Shown: piece after piece, positions 27,673 through 37,900 of the stretch
Layout of the letters: each line of letters starts with the position of its first letter
Numbering within the stretch: position 1 is the stretch's first letter
Notes under the pieces: model-generated
Told to the model about the DNA's origin: nothing
The model's input: only the letters and a program-made list of their open reading frames with translations
Database searches by the model: none
Source of the DNA: Butyrivibrio sp. NC2002
GTDB lineage: Bacteria > Bacillota > Clostridia > Lachnospirales > Lachnospiraceae
Length of the DNA: 64,000 nucleotides
Reading direction: 5' to 3'
Assembly: GCF_000702265.1 (NCBI RefSeq)
Contig: NZ_KL370880.1
Coordinates: 803,149-867,148 of the forward strand
Made by a program: the position numbers and the translations under genes

Positions 27673-28617
27673 ATGGGATTTTTTTCAGAGCTGAAAAGTG
27701 ATCTCTCTCAGGCAGCAAAAACAATCATACCTGAGGAAAGCGAAGATGCAAAGATCCTTAATGACACTGCAGGGGAAGACACAGTTAAGAAGTCTGAAGC
27801 AGATGTTAAGAAGGACCTGAATGAAATGCTTGAGCACCTTGATGAGATCAAGCTGAGCGAAGAGGTCGAGGCACAGGAATCAGAAGCTTCCGAATCTGTT
27901 TCTGAGGAGCCTGCATCAGAAAAACCTGCAGCAGGTGAGGCTGAATCAGAAGCAAGTATTGAGGAAACTACTACTGAGGAGACAGTTGCTGATCTTACAG
28001 CATCAGTCGGAGCACTTGACACACTTGCAGGTATGTCAGCATCCATGAGTATGGAAAAAGAAGAAGAGGTACCTGTTGAGGCACCTAAGAAAACAACAAA
28101 AAATAATAGAAATTACGGGGGATTTGAAACAATGGACATTCAGCAGCAGACACCTACAGATGAGACAGCCAGCATTACAGAGGGTATGAAAATTGTTGGT
28201 AATCTTGAGACAACAGGCTCACTTGAACTCGTTGGTAAGATTACAGGTAACGTAACATGCCTTGGCAAGCTTAACGTAACAGGAGAGATTGAAGGCGATT
28301 CTAAGGCAGCAGAGATCTATGCTGAGGCAGCAAGGATCACAGGTGAGGTTCGCAGCCAGGGTAGCGTTAAGATTGGTCAGAGTACTGTAGTTATCGGTAA
28401 TATCTTTGCAACAAGCGCAGTTATAGCAGGCGCTGTAAAGGGTGACATCGATGTTCCCGGTCCTGTTGTTCTTGATACAACTGCTATCGTAATGGGTAAC
28501 ATCAAATCACAGTCAGTACAGATCAACAACGGTGCTGTTATCGAAGGTAACTGCTCACAGTCTTATGCTGAGGTTAATCCTTCTGCATTCTTTGAAGGTC
28601 TTAAAGGAACAAAATAA
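27673..28617 (+). CDS. Bactofilin (polymer-forming cytoskeletal protein)
   Basis: A 314-residue protein. Residues 1-155 are an acidic, disordered extension rich in Glu, Ala and Ser, longer than in typical bactofilins. Residues 165-300 form the bactofilin right-handed beta-helix (GMKIVGNLETTGSLELVGKI at its start, then repeated GNV/GEI/GDI turns). Bactofilins polymerise without nucleotide and place cell-wall enzymes or shape factors. The preceding deacetylase is a plausible client. The TAA stop overlaps the pyrH ATG by one base (TAATG), which suggests translational coupling. Confidence 0.85.
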   Translation: MGFFSELKSDLSQAAKTIIPEESEDAKILNDTAGEDTVKKSEADVKKDLNEMLEHLDEIKLSEEVEAQESEASESVSEEPASEKPAAGEAESEASIEETTTEETVADLTASVGALDTLAGMSASMSMEKEEEVPVEAPKKTTKNNRNYGGFETMDIQQQTPTDETASITEGMKIVGNLETTGSLELVGKITGNVTCLGKLNVTGEIEGDSKAAEIYAEAARITGEVRSQGSVKIGQSTVVIGNIFATSAVIAGAVKGDIDVPGPVVLDTTAIVMGNIKSQSVQINNGAVIEGNCSQSYAEVNPSAFFEGLKGTK

Positions 28618-29309
28618 TGAGAATATTACTTAAACTTAGTGGAGAAGCTCTTGCAGGTCCAAACAAAACCGGTTTTGATGAAGAGACAGTAAGAGGCGTA
28701 GCTTTACAGGTAAAACAACTTGTTGATGAAGGTACACAGGTTGGTATCGTAATAGGCGGTGGCAACTTCTGGAGAGGAAGAAGCAGTGAGAGCATCGACA
28801 GAGTAAAAGCCGATCAGATTGGAATGCTCGCTACGATCATGAACTGCATCTATGTTTCTGAGATTTTCAGAAGTACAGGCATGAAGACAAACATTCTCAC
28901 ACCTTTTGAGTGTGGCTCTTTCACCAAGCTTTTCTCTAAAGACAGAGCAAACAAGTATTTTGAAAGAGGCATGGTTGTATTCTTTGCCGGAGGAACAGGT
29001 CATCCTTATTTCTCAACAGACACCGGTGCTTCTCTTAGGGCAATTGAGATAGAGGCAGATGTAATGCTTCTTGCAAAGGCCATCGACGGTGTTTATGACA
29101 GTGATCCTATGACCAATCCTGATGCAAAGCGTTACGACACTATCAGTATAGATGAAGTTGTTGCACAGAATCTTCAGGTTGTAGATATGACTGCATCGAT
29201 AATGGTAAAAGAAAACCATATTCCTATGCGTGTATTTGCACTTCAGGAAGAAAACAGTATTATTAAAGCAGCAAGTGGTAAGTTCAACGGAACTACCGTT
29301 ACAGCTTAA
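28617..29309 (+). CDS. pyrH: UMP kinase
   Basis: A 230-residue bacterial UMP kinase of the amino acid kinase family, converting UMP to UDP. Motifs: LKLSGEALAG at the start, VIGGGNFWRGR, GTGHPYFSTDTGA and the C-terminal IPMRVFAL. There is no separate ribosome site: the ATG shares its first base with the stop of the bactofilin gene, so translation probably depends on readout from upstream. frr follows closely, as in most bacteria. Confidence 0.95.
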   Translation: MRILLKLSGEALAGPNKTGFDEETVRGVALQVKQLVDEGTQVGIVIGGGNFWRGRSSESIDRVKADQIGMLATIMNCIYVSEIFRSTGMKTNILTPFECGSFTKLFSKDRANKYFERGMVVFFAGGTGHPYFSTDTGASLRAIEIEADVMLLAKAIDGVYDSDPMTNPDAKRYDTISIDEVVAQNLQVVDMTASIMVKENHIPMRVFALQEENSIIKAASGKFNGTTVTA

Positions 29310-29334
29310 ATAATAAGGGATGGAGGATAATGAT

Positions 29335-29886
29335 ATGAACGAGAAGGTAAAACCTTACGAAGACAAAATGACAAAGGCATTTGATTTCCTTACCCAGGAT
29401 CTTGCATCAATCCGTGCAGGTCGTGCTAATCCCCATGTTCTTGATAAGATCAAGGTGGATTATTATGGAACACCTACACCTCTTCAGCAGGTTGGTAATG
29501 TCTCCATACCCGAAGCACGTATGATCCAGATTGCACCTTGGGATAAGACACTTATAAAAGATATCGAGAAAGCCATCCTGGCTTCAGATCTCGGCATCAC
29601 ACCCGGCAATGACGGCAATGTGATCAGACTTATATTCCCTGAACTTACAGAGGAACGCAGAAAACAGCTTGTTAAGGATATCAAGAAGAAGGGCGAAGAT
29701 GCTAAGGTTGCAGTAAGAAATATTCGTCGCGATGGAAATGATTCCTTTAAAAAGCTTAAGGGCACAGATGTTTCAGAGGATGAAATAGCTGAGCTTGAAG
29801 ATGATCTTCAGAAGATGACAGATAAGTTCGTTAAAAAGATCGATGCTGCCGTTGAAGAGAAGAGCAAAGAAGTAATGACTGTATAA
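29335..29886 (+). CDS. frr: Ribosome recycling factor
   Basis: A 183-residue factor that, with EF-G, splits the post-termination ribosome. Signatures: the domain I helix LASIRAGRANPHVLDKI, VDYYGTPTPLQQVG in the hinge, and ARMIQIAPWD. The start at 29335 is 8 bp after GGAGG; the in-frame ATG at 29320 overlaps that site. Length equals the usual 185 or so. Confidence 0.95.
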   Translation: MNEKVKPYEDKMTKAFDFLTQDLASIRAGRANPHVLDKIKVDYYGTPTPLQQVGNVSIPEARMIQIAPWDKTLIKDIEKAILASDLGITPGNDGNVIRLIFPELTEERRKQLVKDIKKKGEDAKVAVRNIRRDGNDSFKKLKGTDVSEDEIAELEDDLQKMTDKFVKKIDAAVEEKSKEVMTV

Positions 29887-29930
29887 TACAGGCATTAGCA
29901 AAAAGGTAAATATATTATTTACATACAAAA

Positions 29931-29964
29931 TGAGCCTGTGACCAAACACAGGCTCACGTTTGAT
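29931..29964 (+). terminator. Hairpin after frr
   Basis: GAGCCTGTG (29932-29940) pairs perfectly with CACAGGCTC (29947-29955). The following sequence is only weakly T-rich, so it may lower rather than stop transcription into uppS. Confidence 0.6.
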
Positions 29965-30005
29965 TTAAGCTTGTTTATTAGAAAAATGATAACAGTGAGG
30001 ATTTA

Positions 30006-30740
30006 ATGGTGGAAGATATTAGTAGAATTCCGGAACATGTAGCTATTATTCTTGATGGAAACGGCAGATGGGCCAAGGCAAAGGGAATGCCCCGAAACTA
30101 TGGTCATATGCAGGGAGCAAAGGCAGTGGAAGATATTCTTGTTGATGCAAGAGATATGGGAATCAAGTATCTTACAGTCTATGCCTTTTCTACGGAGAAC
30201 TGGAATCGCCCTGAGACTGAAGTTACTGCACTTATGACTCTGCTTAGACAGTACCTTAAGTCAAGCATTAAGAAGTCTATGAAAAACAATGTGCGATGCC
30301 GTGTTATCGGTGAGAGATCCAGACTTTCTAAAGATATAAACGATGCTATCACAGAACTTGAAGATGCTACTAAGGACAATACAGGTCTTACATTTACTAT
30401 AGCCATAAACTATGGAAGCCGTGATGAGATACTAAGAGCTGTCAGAAAAATAGCAGGGGAATGTGCAGACGGTAAAGTCAAAGCTGAAGATATCACGGAA
30501 GAGATGATTGCTAAGAACCTGGATACCTGTTACCTTCCTGATCCCGATCTGCTTATCAGAACCTGCGGAGAACAGAGATTAAGCAATTTCCTTCTTTGGC
30601 AGTGCGCTTATACAGAGTTTTATTACACAGATATTGCATGGCCTGATTTTGACAGGAAAGAGCTCGAAAAAGCATGTGAAGCATATGCCGGTAGAAATCG
30701 TAAATTCGGTGGATTAAAGGATGCAGAGGATAAAGCATGA
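30006..30740 (+). CDS. uppS: Isoprenyl transferase (undecaprenyl diphosphate synthase)
   Basis: A 244-residue cis-prenyltransferase that builds the C55 lipid carrier for cell wall synthesis. Motifs: [15 protein letters not shown] with catalytic Asp17, [18 protein letters not shown], and [20 protein letters not shown] near the end. Length is typical. The stop overlaps the cdsA start (ATGA, 30737-30740). Confidence 0.95.
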   Translation: MVEDISRIPEHVAIILDGNGRWAKAKGMPRNYGHMQGAKAVEDILVDARDMGIKYLTVYAFSTENWNRPETEVTALMTLLRQYLKSSIKKSMKNNVRCRVIGERSRLSKDINDAITELEDATKDNTGLTFTIAINYGSRDEILRAVRKIAGECADGKVKAEDITEEMIAKNLDTCYLPDPDLLIRTCGEQRLSNFLLWQCAYTEFYYTDIAWPDFDRKELEKACEAYAGRNRKFGGLKDAEDKA

Positions 30741-31564
30741 AAACTAGGGTTATAAGCGGAATTGTACTTGCAATATTACTTTTTTTGACTTTGTTTTTTG
30801 GCGGATATGTAACTCTTGCGGTTTTACTTGCAATTTCACTTGTCGGATATCATGAGATCGTATCTGCGCTGGGAGTTGAGGATAAAAATAAGAAATTCTC
30901 AACGCTTGAACTTGCGGGTTTTGCAGTAATAGCATTTCATTATGCTTTAATGGCAATTAGTGGCGGAAAGCTTATTTTCTTTGTAATGGCACTTATGATC
31001 TTATTTATGGCAGAAGCTGCGATATTTGTATTTTCTTTTCCGAAGTATGAATTTAACAAAGTGATGGCTTCGGTATATGCATTTGTTTATGCGCCGATGA
31101 TGTTGTCATTTATTTATCTGTTAAGGATCAGGGAAGATGGACAGTTCGTTGCCTGGATTCCATTTATAGCATGGGTATGTGATACCAGTGCTTATTTTGC
31201 AGGAAGCACACTTGGAAAACATAAGCTTTGTCCGAAGCTTTCTCCTAAAAAGACTGTGGAGGGTGCAATCGGCGGCGTAGTAGGTAGTGTGATCGTTGGA
31301 TGCATTTACGGATATGTTATAGAAATGGCAACTGGAAATACCGGTTCTGCCGTGAGCAATGTCCTTGTTTATGCTCTGATCACAGCAGTTGCAAGTATCC
31401 TGTCTCAGATTGGAGATCTGCTTGCATCAGGTATCAAGCGAAACCACGACATAAAAGACTATGGAACGCTTATTCCGGGACATGGTGGTATCATGGACCG
31501 TTTTGACAGTGTTATCTTTATAACACCGGCTATATATTTTTTGACTACTTATTTACTTAAATGA
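30737..31564 (+). CDS. cdsA: Phosphatidate cytidylyltransferase
   Basis: A 275-residue integral membrane enzyme that makes CDP-diacylglycerol, the precursor of phospholipids. About seven to eight hydrophobic segments and the C-terminal CDP-DG synthase signature ([19 protein letters not shown], then [10 protein letters not shown] with the metal-binding Asp) are present. It overlaps uppS by 4 bp, so translation is coupled. Confidence 0.95.
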   Translation: MKTRVISGIVLAILLFLTLFFGGYVTLAVLLAISLVGYHEIVSALGVEDKNKKFSTLELAGFAVIAFHYALMAISGGKLIFFVMALMILFMAEAAIFVFSFPKYEFNKVMASVYAFVYAPMMLSFIYLLRIREDGQFVAWIPFIAWVCDTSAYFAGSTLGKHKLCPKLSPKKTVEGAIGGVVGSVIVGCIYGYVIEMATGNTGSAVSNVLVYALITAVASILSQIGDLLASGIKRNHDIKDYGTLIPGHGGIMDRFDSVIFITPAIYFLTTYLLK

Positions 31565-31591
31565 GATATTTTTGAAAAGAGGTAATTTTAC

Positions 31592-32743
31592 ATGGGAAGA
31601 AATATTGTTCTTCTGGGATCCACAGGATCCATCGGAACGCAGACACTTGATGTTGTAAGGAACAATCCAGATGATCTTAAAGTTATCGGAATTGCAGCCA
31701 ATAAGAGTGTTGATAAGGTTGAAGCGCAGGTAAGAGAATTCAGACCGAAGTACGTTTGCATGTTCGATGAAGAAGCTGCAAGAGATCTAAGAATAAAGCT
31801 TTCCGACATGCCTGTGGAAGTACTCTCCGGAATGGACGGACTTGTTGAAATATCGACAGTCAGTGAGGCAGACACCGTTCTTACAGCTGTAGTCGGAATG
31901 ATAGGCATCAGACCTACAATTGCGGCTATAGAGAGCGGAAAAGATATTGCTCTTGCAAACAAGGAAACTCTGGTTACTGCAGGACATATAATAATGCCTC
32001 TTGCAAAGAAGATGAATGTAAGTATTCTTCCCGTTGATTCGGAGCATAGTGCTATATTCCAGTCTCTTAACGGAGAACCCGCTGATAAGATAGAAAAGAT
32101 CCTTCTTACAGCATCGGGCGGACCATTCAGGGGAAAGAAGAGAGATGAACTTGTAAACATGACAGTTCATGATGCTCTTAAACATCCTAACTGGGATATG
32201 GGACCCAAGGTTACGATAGATTCCGCATCTCTTGTAAACAAGGGACTTGAAGTTATGGAAGCAAAATGGCTCTTTGGAACAGATATTGATCAGATCCAGG
32301 TTGTAGTTCAGCCTCAGAGTATCATCCATTCAATGGTTCAGTTTGTTGACGGCGCAGTGATGGCGCAGCTTGGAGTACCGGATATGAAGCTTCCTATTCA
32401 GTATGCATTGTTCTATCCGGATAGAATGCCTATGAGTGAGAAGAGGCTTGATTTCTTTGAACTTGGAAGCATAACTTTTGAAAAACCTGACACTGAGACA
32501 TTTATGGGACTCAAATTGGCGTATGATGCTGCAAGGGCAGGCGGAAGTATGCCGACAGTATTTAATGCTGCCAATGAGATGGCTGTTAAGAAGTTCATTA
32601 ACGGCGAGATCAAGTTCCTTGAGATATATGATATGATCACAGAGGCTATGGAGAACCACAAGAAGGTTGAAAATCCTGACCTTGAAGAAATCTTGCGCAG
32701 TGAGGCTTGGACATACGAGTTTCTTGCAGGAAGAAAAGCTTAA
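31592..32743 (+). CDS. dxr: 1-deoxy-D-xylulose 5-phosphate reductoisomerase
   Basis: A 383-residue enzyme of the MEP isoprenoid pathway, forming MEP from DXP with NADPH. The N-terminal nucleotide loop LGSTGSIGTQTLDV, the ALANKETLVTAG segment, VDSEHSAIFQ and the SASLVNKGLEVMEA-like metal-site region are all present. AAAAGAGGT precedes the ATG. With uppS and ispG it groups isoprenoid carrier steps in one transcript. Confidence 0.96.
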   Translation: MGRNIVLLGSTGSIGTQTLDVVRNNPDDLKVIGIAANKSVDKVEAQVREFRPKYVCMFDEEAARDLRIKLSDMPVEVLSGMDGLVEISTVSEADTVLTAVVGMIGIRPTIAAIESGKDIALANKETLVTAGHIIMPLAKKMNVSILPVDSEHSAIFQSLNGEPADKIEKILLTASGGPFRGKKRDELVNMTVHDALKHPNWDMGPKVTIDSASLVNKGLEVMEAKWLFGTDIDQIQVVVQPQSIIHSMVQFVDGAVMAQLGVPDMKLPIQYALFYPDRMPMSEKRLDFFELGSITFEKPDTETFMGLKLAYDAARAGGSMPTVFNAANEMAVKKFINGEIKFLEIYDMITEAMENHKKVENPDLEEILRSEAWTYEFLAGRKA

Positions 32744-32779
32744 CCGGAATTTATTCCTCACAGGAGGCCAATTTTTTAT

Positions 32780-33832
32780 ATGATAGTAAGTTTAATTTTG
32801 TTTTTTATTATTTTCGGAGTGCTTGTAACTACCCACGAACTGGGGCATTTTCTTATTGCTAAGGCAAACAATATCAAGGTAAATGAATTTTTCATAGGCA
32901 TGGGCCCCACTCTCTGGAAAAAGCAGAAGGGAGAGACTCTCTACAGCATAAAGCTTTTGCCAATCGGCGGAGCCTGTGTTTTCGAAGGCGAGGACGGACT
33001 TGATGCCGATAAGGAAGAGCTTGACGAGAGAGCATTTCCAAATGCAAATGTATGGGCGAGAATTGCAGTTCTCTTTGGCGGACCGTTCTTTAACTTTATA
33101 ACAGGTTTTATTATCGCAATCATCGTCGTGGCCAATACCAATTGGGATTTCCCTGTTATATCCGGGCTTACTGAGAATTCAGCGGCACAGGAAGCGGGAC
33201 TTATGGAAGGTGATACTATCATTTCCATAGACGGCGAAAAAATCCATCTTGCCTCAGAAGTTACACTTATTTCCCAGTTTAACAGAGGCGGAGCAATGGA
33301 CATTGTCTATGAAAGAGACGGACAGCGCTTTGAGACCAAGCTTCAGCCTTCATTCGATGAAGAATCGAATCGCTATTATATGGGAATCTACCTTGGCAAA
33401 TATGAGAAGGTAAAGCCTTCACAGGTGGTCAAGTACGCATTTTATGATGTTTTGTATTACTTCAAAGCTACATACAGAAGCCTTGCGCTGCTTGTGCAAA
33501 GAAGATTGACCATGAATGATCTCTCGGGCCCTGTAGGAATAGTCAAAATTGTAGATGATACCTATGAAGCTGCAAGCCCATATGGAGTTACACCTGTAGT
33601 TATGTCTATGCTGGAGCTTGTGATACTTCTTTCGATAAACATCGGTGTTATGAACCTTTTACCTTTTCCTGCACTTGACGGCGGAAGACTTGTATTCCAG
33701 TTTATAGAAGTGGTGAGAGGTAAGCCTGTACCAAGAGATAAGGAAGGCATGGTGCACCTTGTAGGCATGGTGCTTCTTATGGCACTTATGGTAGTTGTGG
33801 TATTTAATGATATTTCCAAATTCATGAAGTAA
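32780..33832 (+). CDS. rseP: Site-2 intramembrane zinc metalloprotease RseP
   Basis: A 350-residue membrane protease. The zinc motif HELGH (His19, His23, Glu20) lies in the first helix. A PDZ domain follows at about 125-195 (SGLTENSAAQEAGLMEGDTI). The third zinc ligand is in LLPFPALDGGRL near residue 295. Such proteases cut anti-sigma factors and signal peptide remnants in the membrane. CAGGAGG precedes the ATG. Its place between dxr and ispG is standard in Firmicutes. Confidence 0.94.
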   Translation: MIVSLILFFIIFGVLVTTHELGHFLIAKANNIKVNEFFIGMGPTLWKKQKGETLYSIKLLPIGGACVFEGEDGLDADKEELDERAFPNANVWARIAVLFGGPFFNFITGFIIAIIVVANTNWDFPVISGLTENSAAQEAGLMEGDTIISIDGEKIHLASEVTLISQFNRGGAMDIVYERDGQRFETKLQPSFDEESNRYYMGIYLGKYEKVKPSQVVKYAFYDVLYYFKATYRSLALLVQRRLTMNDLSGPVGIVKIVDDTYEAASPYGVTPVVMSMLELVILLSINIGVMNLLPFPALDGGRLVFQFIEVVRGKPVPRDKEGMVHLVGMVLLMALMVVVVFNDISKFMK

Positions 33833-33850
33833 TAAAAGCGGAGGCTTGTA

Positions 33851-34909
33851 ATGACATATAGAGACCATACTAAGGTTGTTCATATAGGTAATAAAGTAAT
33901 AGGCGGCGGTAATCCAATAATGATCCAGTCGATGACCAATACGCCTACTGAGGACGTTACGGCTACTGTAAATCAGATACTGGCTCTGGAAAAAGCAGGA
34001 TGTGATATTGTCAGATCTACAGTACCCAATCAGGAAGCTGCAAATGCGATCAAAGAGATAAAAAAGCAGATACATATTCCTCTTGTAGCTGATATTCATT
34101 TTGATTACAAAATGGCTATTGCTGCTATGGAAAATGGTGCTGACAAGATAAGGATCAACCCCGGCAATATCGGATCAGATGATAAGATAGAAGCTGTAGT
34201 TAAGACAGCAAAAGAGAGAAATATTCCAATAAGAGTCGGTGTTAACAGTGGTTCGTTGGAAAAAGACATTCTGCTAAAATACGGCGGTGTAACTGCTGAC
34301 GGTCTTGTGGAGAGTGCTCTTGATAAGGTTGGGATAATTGAAAAATTTGGCTATGACAATCTTGTTATTAGTATCAAATCTTCAAATGTAATGCTTTGCG
34401 TAGATGCACACAGAAAGCTTGCAGAGAAGACAAATTATCCTCTTCATGTAGGAATTACAGAAGCCGGTACGCTCTATGGCGGAAACATCAAGTCCTCAAT
34501 CGGTCTTGGAATAATCCTGAATGAAGGCATAGGTGATACGATAAGAGTATCTCTCTCAGGTGATCCTACAGAGGAAATAAGAACCGCCAAGACCATCTTA
34601 AAGACACTTGGACTTCGCAAGGGCGGAATAGAAGTTGTTTCATGTCCTACATGTGGAAGAACCAAGATAGACCTTATTGGACTTGCTAATAAGGTAGAAA
34701 ATATGGTTCAGGAATTTCCGCTTGATATAAAGGTAGCGGTTATGGGATGCGCTGTTAACGGCCCCGGTGAAGCAAGAGAGGCTGATATAGGCATAGCAGG
34801 AGGCCTTCATGAAGGTCTTCTTATCAAAAAAGGTGAAGTTGTAAAGAAGGTTCCGGAGTCGGAGCTTTTGGATGCACTTAGATACGAGCTTGAACATTGG
34901 AATGCTTGA
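33851..34909 (+). CDS. ispG: 4-hydroxy-3-methylbut-2-enyl-diphosphate synthase
   Basis: A 352-residue iron-sulfur enzyme of the MEP pathway, making HMBPP. The TIM barrel starts with VIGGGNPIMIQSMTNT. The 4Fe-4S ligands are Cys265 and Cys268 in SCPTCGRTK and Cys300 in MGCAVNGPGEA. This is the short bacterial form. GCGGAGG precedes the ATG, 18 bp after the rseP stop. Confidence 0.96.
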   Translation: MTYRDHTKVVHIGNKVIGGGNPIMIQSMTNTPTEDVTATVNQILALEKAGCDIVRSTVPNQEAANAIKEIKKQIHIPLVADIHFDYKMAIAAMENGADKIRINPGNIGSDDKIEAVVKTAKERNIPIRVGVNSGSLEKDILLKYGGVTADGLVESALDKVGIIEKFGYDNLVISIKSSNVMLCVDAHRKLAEKTNYPLHVGITEAGTLYGGNIKSSIGLGIILNEGIGDTIRVSLSGDPTEEIRTAKTILKTLGLRKGGIEVVSCPTCGRTKIDLIGLANKVENMVQEFPLDIKVAVMGCAVNGPGEAREADIGIAGGLHEGLLIKKGEVVKKVPESELLDALRYELEHWNA

Positions 34910-34951
34910 TAGAATGTGCATCTGCGAACTATAAAGGGGAATTTTTACAGT

Positions 34952-37900
34952 ATGAAAAAGCCATTTCTTGAGGTGTTTTCGGCACTTAAATTAGATCAAC
35001 ATACGAAGGAAGAGTTGTCGGATGTACATGTAGAAAAGATATCTACCACCGAAAAGAAGGACCTCATACGTATCTATCTGTCCAGTAACCGCCTTATCGA
35101 AAAGGCGGATGTTGTTAAGGCTGAGAAGGAGATAAAAAACCAGCTTTTTAAGGGAACCGATATTACGGTCAAAATTTATGAAAGGTTTTTCCTCTCAGCC
35201 CAGTACACCCCCAAGAGTCTTCTTGAAATGTACAAAGACAGTATCTTACTGGAATTCAGAAATTATGATCAACTTGAATATACCGTTCTTAAGAATGCTG
35301 AGTTTAATTATCCTGAGAGTGACAGGGTAGAGCTTGTTCTTGAAGAATCCGTAGTAGCAGAGAAAAAGAGCAGCGACATTGTACGTATTTTGACAAAAAT
35401 ACTCAATGAGCGCTGTGGTTTTGCTGTGAAAATGGACGTCACCTACAAGAAGGTTGAGAAGGAAACCAAGGAAAAGGATTACAGTAAAGAGACAGCATTC
35501 CTTGCTAAGAAGCTTGAAGCGGCTGAAGAGGCATCAGAGAAAAAACATCAGGAAAAAGAAGCTGCCAGGCAGGAAAAAGCAGAAGCTGCAAAAAAGAGTT
35601 CTTCAAGCTTTGGAAGTGGAAGCAAAGGACAGGAGGTCAAAAGCTCAGGCAGCAAGTTTGGACAGGGAAGTAAATTTGCTAAAAAGAGCGGCGGCTTTTT
35701 CAAGAAATCAGATGATCCTAATATTATTTACGGTAGAGATTTCGAAGATGAAACCATCAACATGGATGAAATTGTCGGAGAGATGGGAGAAGTAACAGTT
35801 AGAGGTCAGGTTATCTCTTACGATAAGAGAGAAATCCGTGGAGAGAAAGCAATACTGATCTTCGCTATCACTGATTTTACAGATACAATTGTTTGTAAGG
35901 TTTTTGCCAAGCAGGAGAACGTTCCGGAACTGGAGAAGGATATTAAGCCCGGGGCTTTCCTTAAGATAAAAGGTATCGCTATGGTCGATAAATTTGACCA
36001 TGAGGTTACTCTTCAAAGTATCGCCGGCATAAGGAAGATACCTGATTTTAGAACCAAGCGTGTTGATGAGGAAGAAGTCAAAAGAGTTGAGCTTCACTGC
36101 CATACCAAGATGAGTGATATGGATGGCGTATCAGAGGTGAAGGATATTGTAAAGCAGGCTTACAAGTGGGGAATGCCGGGTATTGCTATAACCGATCACG
36201 GTGTAGTTCAGGCTCTCACAGAAGCTAACCATACATGGGATGATCTCTGGGGTGCAGAGAAGTCAAAGCGCAAGGAAGCCGGAGACAAGAATCCGGACAG
36301 ACAGGATTTCTTTAAGCTTATTCTGGGTGTTGAGGGATACCTTGTTGATGACCTTAAAGAGATAGTTATAAATAATAAGGGACAAAAGGTTGAGGGAACC
36401 GAGTTTGTTGTATTTGACATAGAGACAACCGGTTTTTCACCATCCAAGAATAAGATAATTGAGATTGGTGCCGTTAAGCTTAAGGACGGCATAATAACAG
36501 ACAGATTTTCAGAGTTCATAGACCCTAAGGAGCCGATACCTTTCAGGATCACAAAACTTACAAGTATTACTGACGACATGGTTATCGGATGTCCTACAAG
36601 GGATGAGATAATCCCCAGATTTGTTGAGTTCTGTAAGGGATGTGTGCTTGTTGGACATAACGTGGGATTTGATATCAGCTTTATAAATGAGAATTGCAGG
36701 CAGCTGGGGATCGACGTGGATTATACTACCGTTGATACCATGGGACTTTCAAGAGCATTTTTCCCTAGACAGGCTAAGCATAACCTGGATGCTTTGTGCA
36801 AAACTCTCGGAGTTGTAAATGAACACCACCACAGAGCGGTTGATGATGCTGAATGTACGGCAAAGATATTCCTTAAGTTTCTTCCAATGATTGAAGAAGC
36901 CGGGGCTGATGACCTGACGAAGGTGAATGCTCTTGGTGCATCAAATCCTGATATAGTCAAGCATTTAAGAACTCATCATGTGATCATTCTTGCCAAAAAC
37001 ACAGTAGGAAGAGTCAATCTGTACACACTTATAAGTAAGTCACACGTTGATTACTTCAGCAGATTTCCCAGGATCCCCAAGAGTGAACTCATAAAATACA
37101 GGGAGGGGCTTATCATAGGTTCTGCTTGCTGTATGGGAGAACTCTACGGAGCTGTTATCGAAGGACGTGATGAAGAGGAGATTGCAAAGATTGTCAATTT
37201 CTATGACTATCTGGAAATACAGCCTGTTGCAAACAACCACTTCATGGTGGACTCAGAAAAATACGAGGATATTAATTCGGATGATGATATCAGAGAAGTA
37301 AATAAAAGGATCGTTAAACTCGGAGAACAGTATAATAAACCGGTTGTAGCAACCTGTGATGCTCATTTCTTGAATCCGGAGGATGAGATATACAGAACGA
37401 TCATCATGGCAGGAAAGGGCATGGCAGATGAGGAGCCTGCGCCTTTGTTTGTAAGAACAACTGCTGAGATGCTCAAGGAATTTGACTACCTTGGAGCTGC
37501 TAAGGCAAAGGAAGTAGTTGTCGATAATACAAGGGACATTTTGAAAAGGTGCGACAGTATATCACCGGTCAGACCCGATAAATGTCCTCCTGTCATTGAA
37601 GACAGTGATGGAATCCTTACACGTATCTGCTATGACAAAGCTCATGAAATATATGGCGAGGAACTTCCGGAAATAGTTAGCGAGCGACTTGAGAGAGAGC
37701 TTAATTCAATCATAAAGAACGGTTTCGCGGTTATGTATATCATTGCCCAGAAGCTTGTTTGGAAATCTGTGGAAGACGGGTATCTGGTTGGTTCCCGTGG
37801 ATCTGTAGGTTCTTCTTTTGTTGCATTTGCATCAGGTATCACAGAGGTTAATTCGTTATCGCCGCATTACGTTTGCCCTCATTGTAAATACAGTGATTTT

